The notes under the pieces are model-generated. The model was given only the letters and a program-made list of their open reading frames with translations. It was not told the DNA's origin and did not search any database. Source: Armillaria gallica (lineage: Eukaryota; Basidiomycota; Agaricomycetes; Agaricales; Physalacriaceae). From it: a stretch of DNA of 64,000 nt. The stretch lies in NCBI GenBank assembly GCA_037576215.1, contig JBANDB010000011.1, forward strand, positions 2,294,001-2,358,000, read 5' to 3'. Positions 24,556-35,746 of the stretch are shown in pieces; the first letter of the stretch is position 1, and each line of letters starts with the position of its first letter. Position numbers and translations under genes: made by a program.

Positions 24556-25964
24556 ATGTGGTCAACTGCTCGCACCATTTCAGCTGGTGATATTGTTATT
24601 GTGTGGCTGGTGGGTATTAGTCCCCATACAGTGCAACGAGTCAGTTCTACTTACTCATTCTCATGCCCCCAGACTCGAGACCTCTTACAACCATTACTCA
24701 TCACACCCGGCAAGGATTTCAACAGCAGATTCGGCAACTATCGTCACAATGACTTTATCGGCGTCCCCTATGGCTCCAAAGTCGGCGCACCCAGCGGCAA
24801 GGGCTTCATCCACCTCCTACGCCCAACACCAGAGCTCTGGACAACGGCTCTCCCTCACCGCACCCAGATCCTGTACCTCGCTGACATCGCCTTCATCACC
24901 TCACAGCTCAACATCCGGCGCGGCAGTCGAGTCATCGAGGCAGGTAAGCCCCCCGTCTTGTGACTCAGCCAATCTTGCCTTTTTCTCTCCTCCAGGTACG
25001 CGTGCTAATCGAATCCCCCGAAAGGAACTGGCTCAGCATCATTCTCCCACTCCGTTATACGCTCCGTTGGTTCTGCCGGCCATCTCTGGTCATACGAGTT
25101 CCACGAGGCCAGGGCTGCTAAAGCCAGGTGCGCCCCTTCCTGCTCTCCCGCTGCCCCGCTCATCGTCGCACAGGGACGAGTTCACCCGCCATGGCCTCCT
25201 CGACGTCGTCACCCTCACCCACCGCAACGTCTGCAAGGACGGGTTCACCGTGACGGACACCGCCGATAGCTGTGAGATCCCGTTTAGCCCTAATCTACCC
25301 AGGTCCTGATGTATATAGTATTCCTTGATATCCCAGCCCCATGGGACGCCATCGAGCACGCCAAGAAGGCTCTTCGGGTGCGTTCTCTCAAACCCTAGAT
25401 CCACCATCTCATCATCCACACAGAAAGACTGTATCACCCGAATATGCTGCTTCAGTCCATGCATGGAACAGGTCCTACGCACCGTAAGCGCTCTCAACGA
25501 CGCCGGCTTCACCGGTAAGCGTCTCATCTGCCATTCCTCCTTTCATTATTCAATCCACACCAGATATAACCATGTACGAAACCCTCCTACGCCCACACGA
25601 CGTCTCTCAGATCCCCGCCCTCCCTTCTATCGACGACGCCGCCGAGAAGCTCAAACGCGCAGAACTCAGACGCGAGGAAAAGCGCCTCAAACAGATCGCC
25701 CAAGGCCAGCGCACAAAGCGGAAACGAGAGGGCGACGAGGAGGACCCTGACGAGCTCGAGGTAAAACGTGCCAAAACGGACGAGGTCACGGAAGAGATCT
25801 CCATAAAATCAGACGAGATCCCTCAAGATCTCCAAGCGCCGAACACGAACAACAAGTTTAGCGTGTCGAAGGTGATGTCGGAGGTGAGGGGGCATACGTC
25901 TTACCTGACATTTGCATGCCTTTTGCCTGACATATCACTGATATCTTCTGCGCCTCATCATTAA
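24556..25964 (+). CDS. TRM61: tRNA (adenine-58-N1)-methyltransferase catalytic subunit, 7 exons
   Basis: Makes m1A58 in the T-loop of tRNAs as the catalytic half of the Trm6-Trm61 complex in the nucleus. Exons 24556-24609, 24673-24943, 25025-25127, 25174-25271, 25319-25377, 25424-25514 and 25564-25964 give about 358 residues. Hallmarks: N-terminal FGNYRHNDFIGVPYGSKV, the SAM-binding loop EAGTGSASFSH, the catalytic LDIPAPWDAIEHAKKAL, and the C-terminal VRGHTSYLTFACLLP. The insert before the last motif is acidic/basic low complexity with an RTKRKREGDEEDPDELEVKR run, a likely nuclear-localisation patch. Intron 2 carries two possible acceptors; only the distal AG at 25024 restores the motif, since the CTAAT branch site lies after the first. 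Confidence 0.93.
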
Positions 25965-26307
25965 AAATATCTCTACCGCTATCCCATATTTGGTACCTAG
26001 CAATGGAGCCCCAGTCAATGTCGAGGGCGTCTCTTCTCGTAGTGATTCACAGTCGGATACAATGTCTGTAGCGCCCGAATATACGATCCTCAGCAGTACA
26101 TATCTGTGTTGTTTCATATACGCCCTTTCTACCCCCCCTCCTCCCCGACTCCGAGTCCATTCCCCGAGGGCGGGCCATCTGCGGCTTTTTGTTTTTTTTT
26201 TCTCTCCCCGGTTAATTTTTTCTGAAGCGCGAGGGAAGAGCCAGCTTGTTGGGTTAACTTGCCGGAACCAAAGATTTACGCCTTTGATCGGACCTGTGAC
26301 CTGTGAC

Positions 26308-26972
26308 ATGAGGCCTATCGTTTCCTACGAGGACATCGCGTCTACCCCCGCCTCCCATGACTCCCAGGCTCCACCGGCGAAGAAGCGTAAGACGAACCAT
26401 CATAAGAGAAATCAACGGAATCGGAATCGTGGCAGCCATGAGGAGGAGGAGCTCACGCACGACGAGATATGGGACGACTCGGCTCTGATTGATGCTTGGG
26501 CTGCTGCGAATGAAGAGTATGCTGTGCGTTCCTTATGGCATTTCGCTTGTGCTGTGCCTTACGTTTACCCAATAGGCACACCATGGTGAAGACAAGAGCT
26601 GGAAAGACGAGTGCGGTGCATCTCTACATGTACCTATTTTCTTTCATGGCTAACCGCGACTAGGTTCCCAGACGACAGGGTTGACGTAGAGCCCACACCC
26701 GAAGACTCCCAACTTAAATCTGATCTACCTTCTTTGGGCCCTTCAGATCCCACTGTGTCGCAAGATGAGGCTTTTCAGAGGGCGATGAGTGAGATGTACT
26801 GGGCTGGGTACTGGACGGCCGTGTATCATGTCAGTCTTGGCTTTTGATCCCAGACGTGTGCTGATTGGTGATTATTCAGCATAAGAGACGGTTACAGGAG
26901 GAGGAGGAGGAGGAGGAAGGCGAAGAGGAAGAAGTCGAGGTCGAGGAAAATCTGGTTAGCACCCAGCGGTGA
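26308..26972 (+). CDS. SMN1: Survival motor neuron (SMN) homologue, 4 exons
   Basis: SMN with Gemins assembles Sm rings on spliceosomal snRNAs. Exons 26308-26523, 26576-26610, 26664-26829 and 26880-26972 give about 169 residues. The N-terminal Gemin2-binding region is clear: DEIWDDSALIDAWAAANEEY, then HHGEDKSWKDE across the exon 1/2 junction. A basic patch (PAKKRKTNHHKRNQRNRNR) precedes it. There is no Tudor domain, as in other short fungal forms. The YG box, which oligomerises SMN, is MYWAGYWTAVYH at the end of exon 3. Exon 4 then adds a 30-residue tail that is mostly glutamate, which is unusual because the YG box is normally close to the C-terminus. It follows TRM61 on the same strand by 343 bp. 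Confidence 0.9.
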
Positions 26973-27773
26973 GGAAATGATTACTCTTCTCCATCCACGC
27001 AACATCTGTACCATAGTACACACTTTTCGAATGCACCTAGGCGCCTGTCTTTAGGCGAGTTGATTAAAAACGGAGTCTCTTGGTTAGATGTCAGGCTTTG
27101 CTGGTAGATGAGACGCCTGGGTGAGCGGCGATGAAGTGAGAGCATGCCGCTGATTGCAAAAGCAATGAGACAGTAGCGATAATTGCGGAAGGCGTGTCCA
27201 ACAATGCGACGCTCAGTACTCAATTTCTGCAAATATTATCATCAGATCCTTTCCTCGTGCTCCACGTAGCTGGTATTGCATTGTATACACCAGCAAGTGA
27301 TACGTACCCGAGCATATCCCTGTCTGCAGCGCTGATTGAGTGGCAAAGCGCTAAAGCAAGGAACATTACAGTCTCCACATTACTGTACCATTTCGACCAT
27401 AAGTTCATCTAACGCTTAACAGACCCCCTGAACTGAACCAAATCCGTGTATCATAACGCCTAACAGGGAGGTCTGAACTGACATTCCGAAAAGTGCGCGA
27501 TGCATGCGCAAGAATCTCCAAAAGTTTTTAGTGGTCCTCATTGGGTCCTCAGGGTGTTTCGTGTTTCATTTGTCTAATTTTGTCATCCAAACAGTATACT
27601 AAGCCAATAATGAGCATCTGGAGCTGAACTCGGTAGACTGAATGAACTTCCACATAAGTCTTAACACCTCACGCAGGCCTATGAACTGACATCTGACTGA
27701 ACTTGTTCCCTGACACCTCACCCTGGCTGAACTTATGGTCGACATGGTACAGTACATCTAAAATAAATTTCTT
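26973..27773. other. Intergenic stretch with degenerate short repeats
   Basis: Between the SMN stop and the 3' end of RAD4. From about 27420 to 27735 the phrase TGAACTGA or TGAACTT recurs about five times, often next to CCTCAC or AGGCC. The spacing is irregular, so this looks like decayed repeat DNA. No gene. Confidence 0.4.
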
Positions 27774-30700
27774 CTACTCTCCAATAGCAAGCCTAATCGC
27801 CTCCTCCTGCTCCATCTCCTCCTCAATCTTCGCTCTGCTCTTCGAAGCACGCGGGCGCAGTGTTCTCGTCGACGGCGCCACAGTCTTCCCCCTCTTCGCA
27901 GGCGACGCCTCGCTCTCACCTTCGTCCTCACTCTCGTCGCCCCTCTTTCGCCGTCTCCTCTGCCTCTTCCCTTTCTCGTTCCCTTTTTCCTCTTTCTTGG
28001 GCGGATCCACCGCCACCACCTCTTCCACCCACTCCTCTTCATCCACCACCCGCAACCGTGCAGCGTCCTCCGCCAATTCACGCATGGTCTTCGGAGTATG
28101 GCTCGTGGCACTCCCCACCACCAGGATCTCGTCCAAATCGGAATCCACGTCCATGGTTTCCAACTCGAGTTTCTCGCTCTCGTGACCTTCTGAAAGTAGG
28201 TTCTGCACGGTAGAGGCTGCCAGATCGGACTCGAGATCTGTATCGAGACGCGGGGCCTTGGGCAGGTGAAACGCCTGAACGACATCATCAGCGCCCACGA
28301 GGAATCCTCCTCCTTGCTCGGGTTGGTTCTGACAAGTGAACATCAGGGATCCGTTCGAATTTGCAAATGCTTAGTCCATGCATACCTCTTCGTCCTCCTT
28401 CTCCTTCTCCGTGGCCTTATCCTCTTCTCCGCGTCCAGCATACTGCTCCTGCAGCCTCTGCCGGATTCGCAGCCCGTGGATCAGCCGTGTCCACCTCTTG
28501 ATAGCCTTTTCTTCCCGCTTCACTCGCGCCTTCTCTTGCGCGTCTTGCTCCGATTCCCAATAGGCCTAGACCGCGTATTCAGTAGGGCAGACGAGATCAG
28601 AGCATGACAACGCACATCTAATAGAACTTGCTCGTTCTCTGCAGCGACAACCACGCCCTCCAGTACCGGAAACGCGCGGCGTTTCTTAAATTCGAAGCCT
28701 GTCTGATAGTATATAATGAATGAACCTTCAAAGGTTACAACAAGATCGGGATAAGAATACGCACGACCGCCTCGGCATAATCTAAACCAAGCTTTTTGGC
28801 AAGTTTCTGGACACCCTTAACTGCGATATCCGTGTCAGTTTAACATTTTAATATTGGAAGGAAAGGGGGACTGACAAGGAACGTGTACAGCACCCCGAGG
28901 AAGCATCGTAGGAACGTACAGATCGATGTTGCCAAAATCGTTCTTGGGAACTTTACCCTATGGAGGTACCAAACTCAATGAAAAATCTTTTTAATTGGAT
29001 AGTAGTCGGACGAACTCACATCAACCACGGGTTTGGGGACGTACAGTTCAGTCTGGCTTCGCGCATACAAGCCGTGCATGACCTGAGCTTGATCGTCAGC
29101 CGTCTCTCCGGCTTCCCTCAGGCTGTCCTTGAGGATCTCAAGCTCCCTCATCCTTCCGATAGTCCCTGGACGCGACTTGACCATCTTCATGGGCTGGACG
29201 CCTTCGCGAACCGACCTCCCTTCGCTTCTCAGCCAATTCTCCGCCGTCTTCAAGGAAACGACCGACGACCGAGGATATACCGGCTCCCCTCTGAATTTGC
29301 CCATCTCAGGCGTGTCAGGGGGCGGCGGATGGATGGCTTCTGTTTGCTTCAGGTGCCTTGTTAGAACATAACTGTATAAAAACAAGGTTAGATGATACCC
29401 AGACGCTTCAGATAAAGTACTGATACTGACATTGGATGGTCTTTGAACCCAGCAATCGATGTTGGCATTCCTTCCCTGATCTGCGCTGATTCCAGCTCGG
29501 CATCCTCCACATCGTCGCGGTTCTGAAAAGTCCATGGCCATGATTAATAGTCAAAGTGAAAGGGAACAAAACCTACCAATCGATACGGCCTCGTTACCGT
29601 ACTAACGACCCTCTCCCACCACGCTTCTCTTCCTTTCCCACCTCCCCCAGTCACAGCACCACCTTGAACCTTTGCCACCTTGGCACCATACTGTCTGGCA
29701 TACTTTCTGGTCACATCCCTAGCATATCCATCCTCTTCTATAGCCAAAACATACACTAGCCGGTTCTGCTGCGATATTCCCGTGGGATCAAAAACATTCC
29801 GTTTATTGACAATGGCGCGGAGAGGGTCGATTGGTATCCATCGACCGTCAGGTCGCGAGAAGACTTCCGTCCAGAATACTGGCGGAGTGGAGGTGGGATC
29901 TAGGAAAATAACATGTGTAATTGTAGGTATTAGTCAAGGAGAACGGGTTCCATACCTTCTTTCTTTGGCACGGCTGCACCCAGCACGTTGCCCTTACTCT
30001 TGGTTTTGCGCAGTTTGACCGTTGGTCTAGCCTTTTCCTTTCCTTTCGCCTTGTCGCTCTTTCCGACGGGAGCGCCATCTAGCCTCTGCCCTTCTCCCTT
30101 GAACGTGCCACCATTCAAGCTTGAGGCAGACGTTGACGCGATTGGTGTCTCGTCGTCGACTTCTCCGTCCTCAGGAACTTTCACCTGGCTATTCTTCTTC
30201 TTCTTATCGTATTTAGGCTTAGGCTTCCCAACTGCTGCCTGCCACGGTACACTCTGCAGACTCACAACAAGCCTCGCCGGCAACCCTAGGCCCCTACAGA
30301 GTGCCGTAAATAGTTGTGCTCCCGTATCTCGCGAGCCGCACTGCATCAATGCGTGCTTCATTAGACTCTTCGGACTCTTGATGCGTTCAACGTCATCGTC
30401 GAGGATATCTTGCAGAGACTCTGTATCGAGGGGGCACTCCTCTGCGGTTTGCGTTTGGGAATCCAACGGCATACGCCTCTGAACGAAATCAAACGTCTGG
30501 TTCCGTATGTGTCCCTCGGGAAGAACCTCAAAGAAGGATTCGTACCACCACTTGACAAGAGTATCGAGGGCTTTCTCGAACATTCGACCACGCTTCGTTT
30601 GGTGTGGTACCCGAGACTTGTGAATCATAGCGAAGGAAGTTTGAATGGACATGGGGACAAAGGATATGAGCCGGGCCTGGACATAAATGAAATTTCATTC

Positions 30701-31051
30701 TGAAGACGAGGCAGTGCGACGCACATGAAGAAGTTCGTCATTAAGCCATTTATTCCTGACCCATGCGTTCGCAAAAAGGGATACAGTATGAACTTTGTGG
30801 CAATTGATACGGAGGACTCGTTCTGCGTGCGATATTCCTTTCTTCCTGTAGAACCGCGATGATTGAGAAAAGAGTTTCATCGCCAGAGTAAACAGAAAGA
30901 CTGACTTTACCTGGTCCTTCGACTTGGGCCGTTCGTGCAGCGTGATTTCTATGTGTCGTTCTTGTGGTTCGACTTCGACTTCCTCCCAGTCGATGTCATC
31001 TTCACTATCGGCATCGACGATGGGCTCAAGTTCAGAAGTGGCGCCAGACAT
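27774..31051 (-). CDS. RAD4: XPC/RAD4-type DNA repair protein, 11 exons
   Basis: Damage-recognition factor of nucleotide excision repair, nuclear, partner of Rad23. Exons from the 5' end: 31051-30911, 30841-30725, 30676-29956, 29899-29577, 29522-29431, 29371-29020, 28957-28876, 28820-28765, 28702-28616, 28565-28386 and 28328-27774, exactly 901 codons plus stop, all in phase. Domains: acidic N-terminus (DADSEDDIDWEEVEVE), a transglutaminase-like fold (MQCGSRDTGAQLFTALCRGLGLPARLVVSLQ and FWTEVFSRPDGRWIPIDPLR), then BHD1-BHD3 ([70 protein letters not shown]). The C-terminal tail is Lys/Glu-rich with RQRRRRKRG basic runs and ends EEMEQEEAIRLAIGE. A conventional, apparently complete gene. Confidence 0.95.
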
Positions 31052-31508
31052 TAATTATTATGATATTTCAGAGAGAAGGGTAGTATGAACAAGGGAGGAA
31101 AAGACAAAGCGGGGCCGCCGCGTTAGTCATAAATGTGACTAATCACGCTCACGAGCTGTCACACTCCAAGACGCGTAAACTTGAACACGCGTCATAAAAA
31201 ACATAACAAATTTTTCAAAAACAAGGTTTCATTTTTCCGATCGTCGCCGCATTGGTTCTCAACGAAGTCCTTCGTTATCTCGCTCAAGAATCGCTACTAA
31301 GCTCTAACCCTGTTAGCTTCCATCTCGTTTGGGATGCGGAGAAATGCGGTCCGTTTCGGCCCGTCCTCCTATTCCTCTTTTTTTTGTTCAAAGGTGAGCT
31401 TTCTTCCAACACACCGTAAGCTCTGCTATGTTGACCTACCAGCTTGCGGTTGGGACATGGCGCTTATAGCAACATGCTCAAGGCAAACAGAACTAGCATC
31501 CGGGTCAG
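31052..31508. other. 5' flank of RAD4 and decayed sequence before the kinase fragment
   Basis: An open frame at about 31272-31391 (VLRYLAQESLLSSNPVSFHL...) ends at a good GT donor, and a piece at 31439-31502 has partial coding character. I could not join either to the kinase exon with certainty. Confidence 0.3.
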
Positions 31509-31848
31509 TTGGAGTACATGGCTATGGAGATTCTGGGGCCGAGCGTCGCAGAGCAGCAGAAGAACGGTCCTGGTGTGATGCTGACGACGGTCGTCCGAAT
31601 TGTGGATCAGGTGCTGGCAGGACTAGAGCATATTCACTCGTTTGGAATCGTGTATCGCGACATAAAGCCTGAGAACCTTCTCAGCGAACTTGATGCTTCG
31701 ACAATCAAAATCATCGATTTCGGTATCTCTAGACCTTTCTCCCATGGTCAGCCCAGCAAGTACGAGCCGTTAAAATATCGTCGGGTCATCGTCGGATCTC
31801 TTTACTGGGAAATTCTGAACTCTCACAATGGAGTAGATCTTGCTCCGC
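31509..31848 (+). pseudogene. CK1-like protein kinase fragment, truncated at both ends
   Basis: An exon begins after an AG at 31508 and encodes YMAMEILGPSVAEQQ, a helix (VVRIVDQVLAGLEHIHSFGI), the catalytic loop YRDIKPENLL, the metal-binding DFG in KIIDFGISRPFSHG, and GSLYW...LNSHNGVDLAPR, which corresponds to the casein-kinase-1 stretch after the activation loop. The N-lobe (glycine loop and VAIK lysine) is not found, and after DLAPR the frame runs without a stop into DUF6534-type sequence. A kinase would continue with a D-D-x-E-S-L motif at that point. The fragment therefore cannot be an active kinase as it stands. The catalytic residues present are intact, suggesting a recent rearrangement. 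Confidence 0.7.
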
Positions 31849-33300
31849 GACTCTTCGGGATCCTTTCTGTGCAGCTCTGTACGTTCCTTCGAGTCATTCT
31901 CCAGCAGATTGTTTCTAATGGATTCTCGTTAGATCTATACTATCTAGCATTTCCGAACGACAGACGATTCACAAAATATCTCGTCTACGGCATTTATGTC
32001 ATTGAATTTGCGCAGACAATACTCGTTGCCCACGACGCGTTTGCAACCTTCGGGTACGGCTTCGGTGACATGGACGCCCTGACTAGAATGAATTGTAACT
32101 GGCTCGCTGTCCCCGTCATGAGCGCTGTTGGTGCGCAGAGCATTTCCTACATATTTTCTGTTACTTATCATGAGTTCAGCTGCTGGTGTCGGGCAGGTCT
32201 TCTATGCATACAGAATCTCCGTAGTGTCAAGATCATTAATCATCTCGATATTCATCATTTGTGTGGGCTGTTGCAGTGCTCTGTCTTCGTGGCAGTCTAG
32301 TTCATCTATTCACAGATATCTTTGACCAGTTCTGTGGCCGCTATGATCACAGGCATTTACTCTTTCCAAGCAGGCAACCTCACTAAAATGAACAACCGGA
32401 AGACGACCATCGCTATGGGGGTATGTAACTGACTAGGCGTCCCGAGTTCATCATGCTGAATTATATCCAGATTTGGTGCGGGGCCTCCCCCCTATGTGAT
32501 ATCGTCATCGCTATCTGCATGACCTACTACGCAAGCTCTTTCTAGGCTTGGTCGCTATGTATATCATGTAATAGATCATGTAGAGAGCATACCGATGTAC
32601 ATACATCCTGGCGTTACAACATAATCGTAGTATATATATAACAAATTTCACGACATTGATGCTAGTGCCGAGAAGCCGTACCTTGCGGGGACGTGTCTGT
32701 ATCAGTGTGGCCCAGTGTTCGTTCGGTACCGTAGCGTAGTGGGTTGGGTAGGTAACACACACGTAGTACGGGCTCTGGTTAGTTGCCTTCTTAGGGACAG
32801 TAATCAGAATAAAATTCCTCCTCCTCCTCCTCTTTCAGTTATCTTCATTGACGTTGATGCTATCTCGCAGCTGATTATGCGCACTACTAATTTCTGTCGC
32901 ACTCAATTGCTGGTCACAAAGATAATTCGTCTCACTATTGAAACGGGATCTGTGACAGGTATTTGCTCTGCGCCATCTGTCGTTGTCAGCATGCAAACTG
33001 CCTATCCTAGCCGTTGTCGCTCTACCCAACTTCATCCATTTTATTGCATTCCCCCATCAAACTTCCTACATAACTCCCGGCCTGCTCGTCCCTAAGCTGT
33101 ATGCTAACGCTGTTTACATGGTACTGATGAATTTCCGATTCCAGATTATCGGCGGAAGGGATACCTATGTCTTCAACCGACATGGACATTCCGACCATGA
33201 TGATCACTTCTCAATCAGCAGATGGCAGGCAAGGACGGGTGCCAGCGATCGTAATATCCAATGAGGAATTCGATGATACTAGTTATGAAATAGGTTAAAT
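31849..33300 (+). pseudogene. DUF6534-type membrane protein, copy A, 5'-replaced and damaged
   Basis: Exonic pieces 31849-31878, 31933-32130, 32180-32262, 32316-32420, 32471-about 32540, about 32870-32958 and 33011 onward match copy B (37486-38723) at DNA and protein level: LYYLAFPNDRRF, KYLVYGIYVIEFAQTILVAHD, FATFGYGFGDMD, GQVFYAYRISVV, TNFCRTQLLVTKIIRLTIETG, PGLLVPKLYANAVYMVLMN. Damage: the N-terminal exons are missing (a kinase fragment is joined instead), an in-frame TAG ends the MTYYASSF exon where copy B continues, about 290 bp of extra sequence lies at 32541-32830, and two bases are missing after GGRDTY (33170 region), shifting the tail. Best seen as a decaying paralogue. Confidence 0.75.
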
Positions 33301-34045
33301 GAATGTCAGTCAAGGTTTCAGGTGCCTTATTAGTACTGATTTTCCCCTAGGATAAACCACAGGACAGCTGTATGAGCCTTCCCGCGTAACTGGGAGCTCG
33401 CCTCATAAGAGTGAAGATAGCTTATAGAGCGAGTGGGGGGCTGCCGTCGTCTTAGCTATCAAAGTATATTGAACTCGTCGGATAACAATATCGTAGATGG
33501 TAACATACTGACTTTGGAGTAACGAAAGAAGGGGTTGTCCACTTTTTAAAATTTTAAATCCGTTGTTCATTACCAAGTGCGCACACCATCTATAACCAAC
33601 TGGCGGCGTATCAGTGCCGTGCATTAGAGAAGGAGCCTCCCTCAAGGAACCCGCCGTGCGCCCCGAGGGAACGAGGGGCACGCTCGGAAACCTGAACACA
33701 TCCATATGCTTGCAAAGTACCACGTCGATCTAACAGTTTTGATTTTGGGAGTACTGGCTGGGCGATATGAGACAAGGTAACTAAAACATGGTTCTTATTC
33801 TTTATACCATATCGCTGCGCACAAGTACATATATGTACAAGTAAAAATCGAGGTGTCGCTATACGTTTGCTTATATATATGCAGCTCTGAAGAGACTCCA
33901 AGGCGCCAACTGTGCATGGATTTCGAGATCTAGTCCGTAGTTAGCAGTGATACTTATTGTCAATACCACAAGTCCGAGTTAGGAGGGACCTGTCCAGCGA
34001 ACCTCGATGTGAAAAATAACTTCTTTGATGTCGCACAGGAAGGTC
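33301..34045. other. Intergenic stretch
   Basis: To about 33390 the sequence still matches the 3' flank of DUF6534 copy B (GATAAACCACAGGACAGC and its counterpart near 38745). Beyond this nothing is recognised. Confidence 0.45.
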
Positions 34046-34776
34046 GAAATTTGATCCGTCAGAGAACCGACGCCGTATTCATGACTCCAACCGATTCAAC
34101 CAAATTTTCATTGACAACGATATTACCGGAATCCTCACCTAGGGCAAATGCAGCTTATTCCACTATATGTTGATATTGTACCCAAGGCCAGTTTCGAACC
34201 TGTGGGCTGTCGTACCAACGTACCATCCTTCGACCGAACGATGTTGTTCTGATCCATGAAGACGGCTTCGTGCACCCCTGGGACAGCAAATGTTGGTTGC
34301 ACGCAATCCCGGATGACCAAACTTGTTCAGCATCCAGTCCATGATGACCGCATCACTAGGCGATATGAGGTCAGGATCGCTGGAAGACGAAGGGATGCAC
34401 GTGGTTCCGGGAAGGAGGCTGGCACGCTTCTGTTATCAGAATAAATTCGGCACGGATGTCCATTCCTGATTCAATCACGCCGTCGAGCATGACGGCGGAA
34501 GTCTACGCTACACAATTAGTTAGCGAGATAGAAATGTTGAAAAAGAAACATACCTTGCACCAATCCCGACCAAGACGCAATGTGTGGGTGTTCATCCACC
34601 TTCCTTCTCAACCACCATGTCGAATTCAGACTCTTCAGGCTTTCATTCGAGTGTAGCGTCACAGACGCTGTTGTATGCCGCTGCCGCGATAAAATATGTT
34701 CTGGAGGAATATAAGGAATAGTAGCTGATAAAAACTCTCCAAGTGAATTCTCAAGTTGCGAGTCGAATTTCAACAA
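34046..34776 (-). CDS. Unrecognised intron-containing gene, possibly damaged
   Basis: Several minus-strand pieces look coding and are linked by plausible GT-AG introns: KFDSQLENSLGEFLSATIPY...HPHIASWSGLVQ (34773-34549), MLDGVIESGMDIRAEFILIT (about 34491-34430), DPDLISPSDAVIMDWMLNKFG (about 34382-34318), GVHEAVFMDQNNIVRSKDG (about 34281-34224) and EDSGNIVVNENLVESVGVMN, with a stop near 34063. No ATG was found for the first piece, and the junction after SGLVQ does not keep frame with the next piece. I recognise no family or motif. It may be a real gene with missing 5' exons or a decayed one. The LINE insertion at 34950 lies just upstream and could have separated it from its promoter. Confidence 0.35.
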
Positions 34777-34945
34777 GTGACCGCAAGAAAGAGAAGAAGC
34801 AGAAAGTGACGATGATGGTGGTGAGAAAGAGAATTCGTCTTAGAGGCAAAATTCTAACTTCTTTCTGACATGACTGTCAAGGGATGAGCGCTAGCAGTTA
34901 CGACCACGTGTACCTGCATCATTATCAGGGTCGTCAACTCCTAGT

Positions 34946-35746
34946 ATGCACGCGAAAGAAGATGGCGAAGTGAAACACCTCCACTTCTTTGCTGACAACA
35001 CATCAGCCATCGAGGCGATATTCGACCCCACGCCCAGAACAGGACAGACGTACGCAATAATATTCCACCACCGTATTCGACAATTCCTCGACAGCGATCC
35101 ATCCCACACAGTAGAAGTTGCATGGTGCCCAGGACACAAGGACATCCAGGGAAACGAGCAAGCAGACTACCCGGCAAAGAGGGGAGCAGAAAAGTCAGCA
35201 GACGTAATGGGAAGAACAAGGGCTAATGCGAGAAGAGAAGCAAAAGCCAAGACGGCAGCGGAATGGAAGAAAATATGGGAGGCCAGTCCTAAGCGTGGAC
35301 GATACGCAACGGCAAACAGATTCCCACCATCGCTGAAGCCGACGCAACACTTCTTGGACCTCACAGAAAAAAGGGAGGTATACGGCCGAGTTCTACAGTG
35401 CAGAACAGGACACGGATACATTGGCGAGTACTACGCTCAGTTCGTGCCAAGCGAGAACGTTGACTGCCCATGTAGGGAACCCTTCCAGACGTGTGAGCAC
35501 ATCATCCGTGAATGCCCACGATACGAAATGCAACGAGGGATACTGCGAAATGTATCAAGAGCCTTATACATGCCAGACATTCTCGGCACCAAAGAAGGAA
35601 TAGCAGCATTGGGCGAGTTTATTGAGAACTCTGGTGCGTTCACTCGTTCAGGGGAAATGCGAGGCCCCAGGCTGGCACCGGAAATGGAGGAGGAAGAGGA
35701 AAGAGAATGGTGGGAGGAAGAGGACGAATCGGACGAGCCCGGATAG
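34946..35746 (+). pseudogene. LINE ORF2 C-terminus (RNase H and zinc knuckle)
   Basis: A 266-codon open frame inside the LINE remnant. Its apparent ATG (34946) lies in the target-site duplication, so it is a host-derived chance start and not the element's own. The RNase H acidic residue in FADNTSA and the late His/Asp region WCPGHKDIQGNEQAD are present; the first acidic residues of the fold are cut off. The knuckle pattern C-x1-C-x7-C-x2-H-x4-C is that of fungal LINE C-termini. The TGA/TAG boundary is natural: the reading ends ESDEPG at a TAG. Confidence 0.85.

Noticed and set aside
24944..25024. Two adjacent introns with no exon between them (twin intron) in TRM61
   Set aside because: The second would be about 30 nt; one 81-nt intron with the CTAAT branch site after the first AG explains it more simply.
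27420..27740. Possible CRISPR-like or tandem array of TGAACTGA phrases
   Set aside because: Spacing and length are irregular and the phrases diverge; eukaryotic context also excludes CRISPR.
27758..28288. Arg-rich 176-codon minus frame and Ser/Phe-rich plus frames
   Set aside because: Shadow frames of the Lys/Glu-rich last exon of RAD4.
31509..32300. The 263-codon frame as one intact kinase
   Set aside because: The second half is DUF6534 sequence with its own introns; reading straight through crosses intron sequence.
34170..34240. GGTTCGAA-type T-loop near 34190
   Set aside because: The flanking bases do not form a 5-bp T-stem, and the stretch fits an intron of the unknown minus-strand gene better.
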